A model generated the notes under the pieces. The model worked only from the letters and a program-made list of their open reading frames with translations. It did not search any database and was not told where the DNA came from. A stretch of DNA of 64,000 nt, from positions 5,199,398 through 5,263,397 of the forward strand of contig NC_052618.1 of assembly GCF_016545825.1 (NCBI RefSeq), read 5' to 3'. The position numbers and the translations under genes were made by a program. Within the stretch, counting starts at the first letter, position 1. The number at the start of each line of letters is the position of its first letter. The DNA comes from Eucalyptus grandis (taxonomy: Eukaryota; Streptophyta; Magnoliopsida; Myrtales; Myrtaceae). This document shows positions 59,878-64,000 of the stretch, in pieces.

Positions 59878-62800
59878 GTATTATTTTAAAATTAGATTTG
59901 ATTTTGTATATTAATCTTGATTCTGTCTTTGGCGGTACATCCTTTTGTATTATAAATAGCAGAACATATAGAATTCATTCAATTCATAATACAATATATA
60001 GTACTTTCCCAAATCTGTTTCTTCTCTTCCATTTTGTGACATGGTATCAGAGCCTTGTTCATAACCTAGCTTTTGCAACCTTCACCGATTGCCCCCGGAG
60101 CTCAATCTTCTATCCTTATTATTATAGGAAAACTATAACCTACAAAACGAAATTAGCACTCCAATGTGGGAATTAATGTGAGAGCAAATCAACACAAAAC
60201 CCAATTATCTTCTTACCTATACCTCCTTACCGATACCATTGAAGAGAATCAAGCCCCAGAAATTACTGAAGAGATGTCCCAACACCCACCATGTTCTATT
60301 GAAGATGTGGTAAATCAAAGTTCTATGGCCCAGACACAACCCATCTCGTGGATCCCTGTTTAGGTCCAGCCAAACTAGAATAGGGCATTCCGAGCCCGTC
60401 CATCTAGTGGCTACCTATCCAAGGCCCACCGAATCCATGGCTATATGGGACGGTCCAAATGAACCCATGATTCATTCCCCAAGGGGCATCAAAGTAGGCC
60501 CAAGATGGGAAAAATCAATCACAAGAGAGCCCACTAGCCACTAATGGGGCAAGCCCAACCCCAAGACCCAAATTAGTCCATCTGGGTCAGTCATGCAAAT
60601 CGGGGGCACTAAGTTTGAGAACTAATCCCTAACCGGTTTAATTCCCACTGGAGGAAGTCGACTAGAGCCTGGCGATCCTTTGTATACTTTGACAACCAAT
60701 GGACCGGAGCTCCGCCTCATCAACCAACAACTTTTCGGTCCTGAGAACTACTCAATGTGGTCTAAAGAGCTTCGGTGAGCCTTGGTGAAAAAAGACAAGG
60801 ATGGTTTCCTTGACAGAACTGTTCACGTTCCAACCAACGATCGGTTGGCTCGACATTAGAGGAAGTGTAATTAGTTAGTCCGAACATGGATCGAAAGCTG
60901 TCTCGGCCCAGAGGTTGCGACTAGACTCCCTTCAATGGCAGATTCGAAAATTATAGGGACAACATTAAACAAATGTACGGTAAGCTCAATCCAACAATTT
61001 TTTTTTTGCACTAACCTAGGGTTTATCTGAACTAAAACAGGGAAATATGTCGATCGGGGCTTGTTTCAATAAATTATTAGCCCTCTAGAACAAACTTGAA
61101 GTAGTGGAAGAGAAGCTTGAGGGACTCGAGCAAACATTTCAACAGTATCGCAAGATGAAGGAATGAGAGAAGGTGATCCGATTTCTAATGATTCTAAATG
61201 ACTCGTATTTACCTTTTAGAACCCATTAGCGATGCAACCCATGCCCTTGCTTGTTCGGATCTATCAGTTGGCTATAGCGTCTGGCATCGACAGAAAACAT
61301 CAATACTAGAGAAAGCATCCTCCTTGCCACTCAAACGAGCCACTAGCAGAGAAGAATAAGTAGTCGAGGAAGCAAAGGATGGAAGAAAGCTATGCTACAG
61401 TTTCTAGATGGGAGATGAAGACAAGAACAAATGGCCAGGAATCAAGAGGGAGATTGGACAACCTTGGTTTCACCCATCCAATGAAGATTTAACGACTCAC
61501 ATTCCATCTGTTCCCCAAATGGATTCGATGGTCCGTATGAAGCCACCAAATCCAGTGGCTATTCATTTGTCACGTCACTACAAAAAGGGAATGCATACAA
61601 AGGAAAAGGCAAAATGTATTGTAATTATTGCAAACATTCAAATCATACGGTGGATACCTGTTGGAAATTGCATGAAAAGCTAGGTGACAAAGGAAAAAAG
61701 GAGGAGAGAATTTTCTGCTGATCAAGTCAATGGGCATAATGATCAACCAATCACCGATGATCAATATCAGCAACTCATGAATGCCTTAAAGCAACTGGAT
61801 AGCTTAGACAAGAAGGGAAGCTTTTTAGGTATATCCTAATGCTTCAATTTCATTTCTCATGATGTATGGATAATTAATTCAAATGCTAGTGATCACATTA
61901 TCTGTGATGAAAATCTCTTTTCCCATGCTGAAGAAAACTTTGGCTCCATAATATTTGTGTCTCCCAAATGGAAATACCACCTATGTCAAAAAAAAAAAAA
62001 ATAGGGACAATGAATTTTTACTCCTTCAATTACCCTCCAAAACGTGCTTTATGTGCTTTAGTCCAAATGTAATCTCATGAGTGTGTCTAAGGCTTGTGAG
62101 GACAATTCTTGTCCCATTATCTTCAATTTTGATAACAATTTATTTCAAGTCTTTTCAACTAGCAAAATAATGGGCTTGGATAGACTTTCTAACGGGTTAT
62201 ATTTTTCGACCAGCTTTCCAATTTTTTTTTTTAATTATCTTGTATTTCCACAAATAAAAAATCATTGTATAATGCTACTACCAATTATAACATTATTCTT
62301 TCTCATTAGTGTTTGGGTCTCGATGCCTCTATTCCACATTCTCGGTGCCATATTTTTTCTTTGATAAATCAAACCTGTGCACCATTTTCTGTAAGTAAAA
62401 CTCGTACTTCAAATATTTTCTCTTTGATATATAAAGACATATGGGGGCCTTATCACATTCCACATCGTGATGTCTCCTGATATTTTCTCACTATTATAGA
62501 CAATCATTCTCGTGCTACATGGTCTATCTCATGCATTCAAAGAGTCAAGTTCTTTCTCAATTAAAGAATTTTTTCGCCTTGTCAAAAAATCAATTTGGTA
62601 AATCTGTTCAACATATTTGAACAGATAATGAAAAATAATTCTTTAGTAGTGAATGCAAACTTCTCCTCTCTTCTCATGGAATTCTGCATGAAAGTATGTG
62701 CACCTATACACCACAACAAAATGGAATTGTTGAACGTAAACATCATCATCTTCTAGAAGTTGCATGTACTCGTAAGTTCCAAGCATCCATTCTTGAGATT

Positions 62801-64000
62801 TTCCTGGGAGATTATGTGGTCACAGCAACTTACTTGATCAATCGCATGCCGACTCGAGTTTTGGACAAAAGAATTCCTTTTGAGATGCTATTCAGAAAGA
62901 AGCCTAAGATTGATTATCTAAAAGTTTTTGGTTGCCTATGCTACATTACTACTTTGGGCCCTCAAGAGAAAATAAGTCCCAAAGCTCGACGATGTGTTTT
63001 CATGGGTACAACACTTATAGCTATTGGCTATTGTCAATTGTATGTCAAGTTCACTACAACACTTACAGCTATTGGCTTCAAGCAGTCCAAACATAGTTAT
63101 GCCCTCTTCTCATGAACTAAAGGTACATTATCAATTTACCTAATGATATATATTGATGGCATACTATTATGGGAAACGATGAATTGGCCATCCAAAGTTT
63201 CCAAGAGTACTTATACTCTACTTTTCATATGAAAGGCCGGCGGTCTCCCAAGTATTTTCTTGGCATTGAGATTTCTCACTCAGAACTAGGCATTTACATC
63301 AATCAATGGAAATTTGTTTTGGAAATCATATCATAGGCAGGATTATTTGGATGCAAGTTAGCCATTATCTCTATTAAGCAAAATACTAAGTTAACTACAG
63401 CTAAATATGATGCTAGATCCTTCATTGAAATTGATGACCCATTGCTTGAAGATCCATCCAGTTATCAAAGGCTCATAGGGAAACTCATATATCTCACTAT
63501 GACAACACCTGGCATATGTTATGCAATGCAGACACTCAGCCAATTCATGCAGAAACCCAAGGTGTCTCACATGAATGCAACCTTAAAGATTGTGAAATAT
63601 TTGAAAAAATGTCCAGGACTTAGGATACTTCTTTCTCTAGATTGCAACTTGGACGTGACAACTTATTGTAATACAGAAGATCGATCATTGGTTTTTGTTT
63701 TAAGTTTGGAAAGTCCTAACTTTCATGGAAAATAAAGAAACAATCGACCATATCATTGTCATCGGCTGAGGAAGAGTATAGTGCTATGGTCACGACTTTT
63801 TATGAAATAGTCTGGCTATGAGGCCTATTTTTGGATCTTGGTGTACAAGTTAAAGGGCCGACAAATCTATTTTGTGATAATGATGCAGCACTCAAACTCG
63901 CAGCAAATCTCATAGTTTATGAGAGAATGAAACATATGGAAGTGGATTGTCACTTTACCTAAGATAAGATCCAAGAAAGAGTTATCAAGACAAGTGGGAT
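59878..64000 (+). mobile_element. Older Copia element, degenerate, running off the window
   Basis: The rest of its 5' LTR (59878-60041) is followed by a good primer-binding site TGGTATCAGAGCC (60042). Gag remnants follow at 60.2-61.8 kb. Integrase is at 62696-63115 (TPQQNGIVERKHHHLLEVA, YLINRMPTRVL), reverse transcriptase/RNase H linker at 63442-63735 (YQRLIGKLIYLTMTTPGICY), and RNase H (SSAEEEYSAM) from 63755. Numerous stops. Its 5' LTR is interrupted by the Sirevirus-like element. Confidence 0.85.

Overview
This is plant nuclear DNA: genes with introns and GT/AG splice sites, WRKY and NB-LRR families, Copia and hAT transposons, AT-rich spacers, and a 100-base N gap at 49434-49533. It is a eudicot. 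The GC-rich low-complexity blocks near 8.3, 32.7, 42.2 and 47.2 kb remind me of Eucalyptus and other Myrtaceae, but that is an impression, not a proof.

Layout. (1) 1-2136 (+): 3' part of an NB-LRR gene with one frameshift. (2) 4690-6500 (-): decayed NB-LRR pseudogene. (3) Unit A, about 7.28-29.3 kb (-): NLR-A (main exon 13475-16728). Upstream of it lie two hybrid leader exons, a 97-bp leader exon and two WRKY33-like group I WRKY modules (20.05-22.32 kb). Further upstream is a dead group III WRKY gene split by an LTR retrotransposon that carries a PPR gene fragment. (4) Unit B, about 30.66-45.6 kb (-): NLR-B (36207-39430), its 97-bp leader exon, an 84-bp conserved exon, and a group III WRKY gene (43.85-45.56 kb). 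Between these lies a TIR element that contains copies of NLR leader exons. (5) Unit C, about 46.3-49.4 kb (-): another group III WRKY gene with a degenerate WTMYRQR core, running to the gap. (6) 50.1-64 kb (+): a 9.7-kb Sirevirus-like Copia element inserted in the 5' LTR of an older Copia element that leaves the window.

Central reading. The WRKY exons, leader exons and NLR exons lie on one strand. In unit A every splice phase fits, so nine exons (5274 nt, 1758 codons) can be joined without a stop from the ATG at 22317 to the stop at 13475. I infer that NLR-A is an NB-LRR with two WRKY domains at its N-terminus. NLR-B is probably a parallel version with a group III WRKY domain, though its WRKY exon 3 donor is not resolved. 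Both NLRs have ruined nucleotide-binding motifs (P-loop, kinase 2, GLPL, MHD), as expected of a sensor or decoy NLR that relies on a helper. Units A, B and C look like one tandemly duplicated locus in which the integrated WRKY domain has been swapped, duplicated and broken, with mappable breakpoints. WRKY-NLR fusions are known (Arabidopsis RRS1 has a C-terminal WRKY). The N-terminal position, the paired group I N-type domains and the group I/III exchange between sister units are the parts that look new. No transcript data are available here, so the fusion is a hypothesis.
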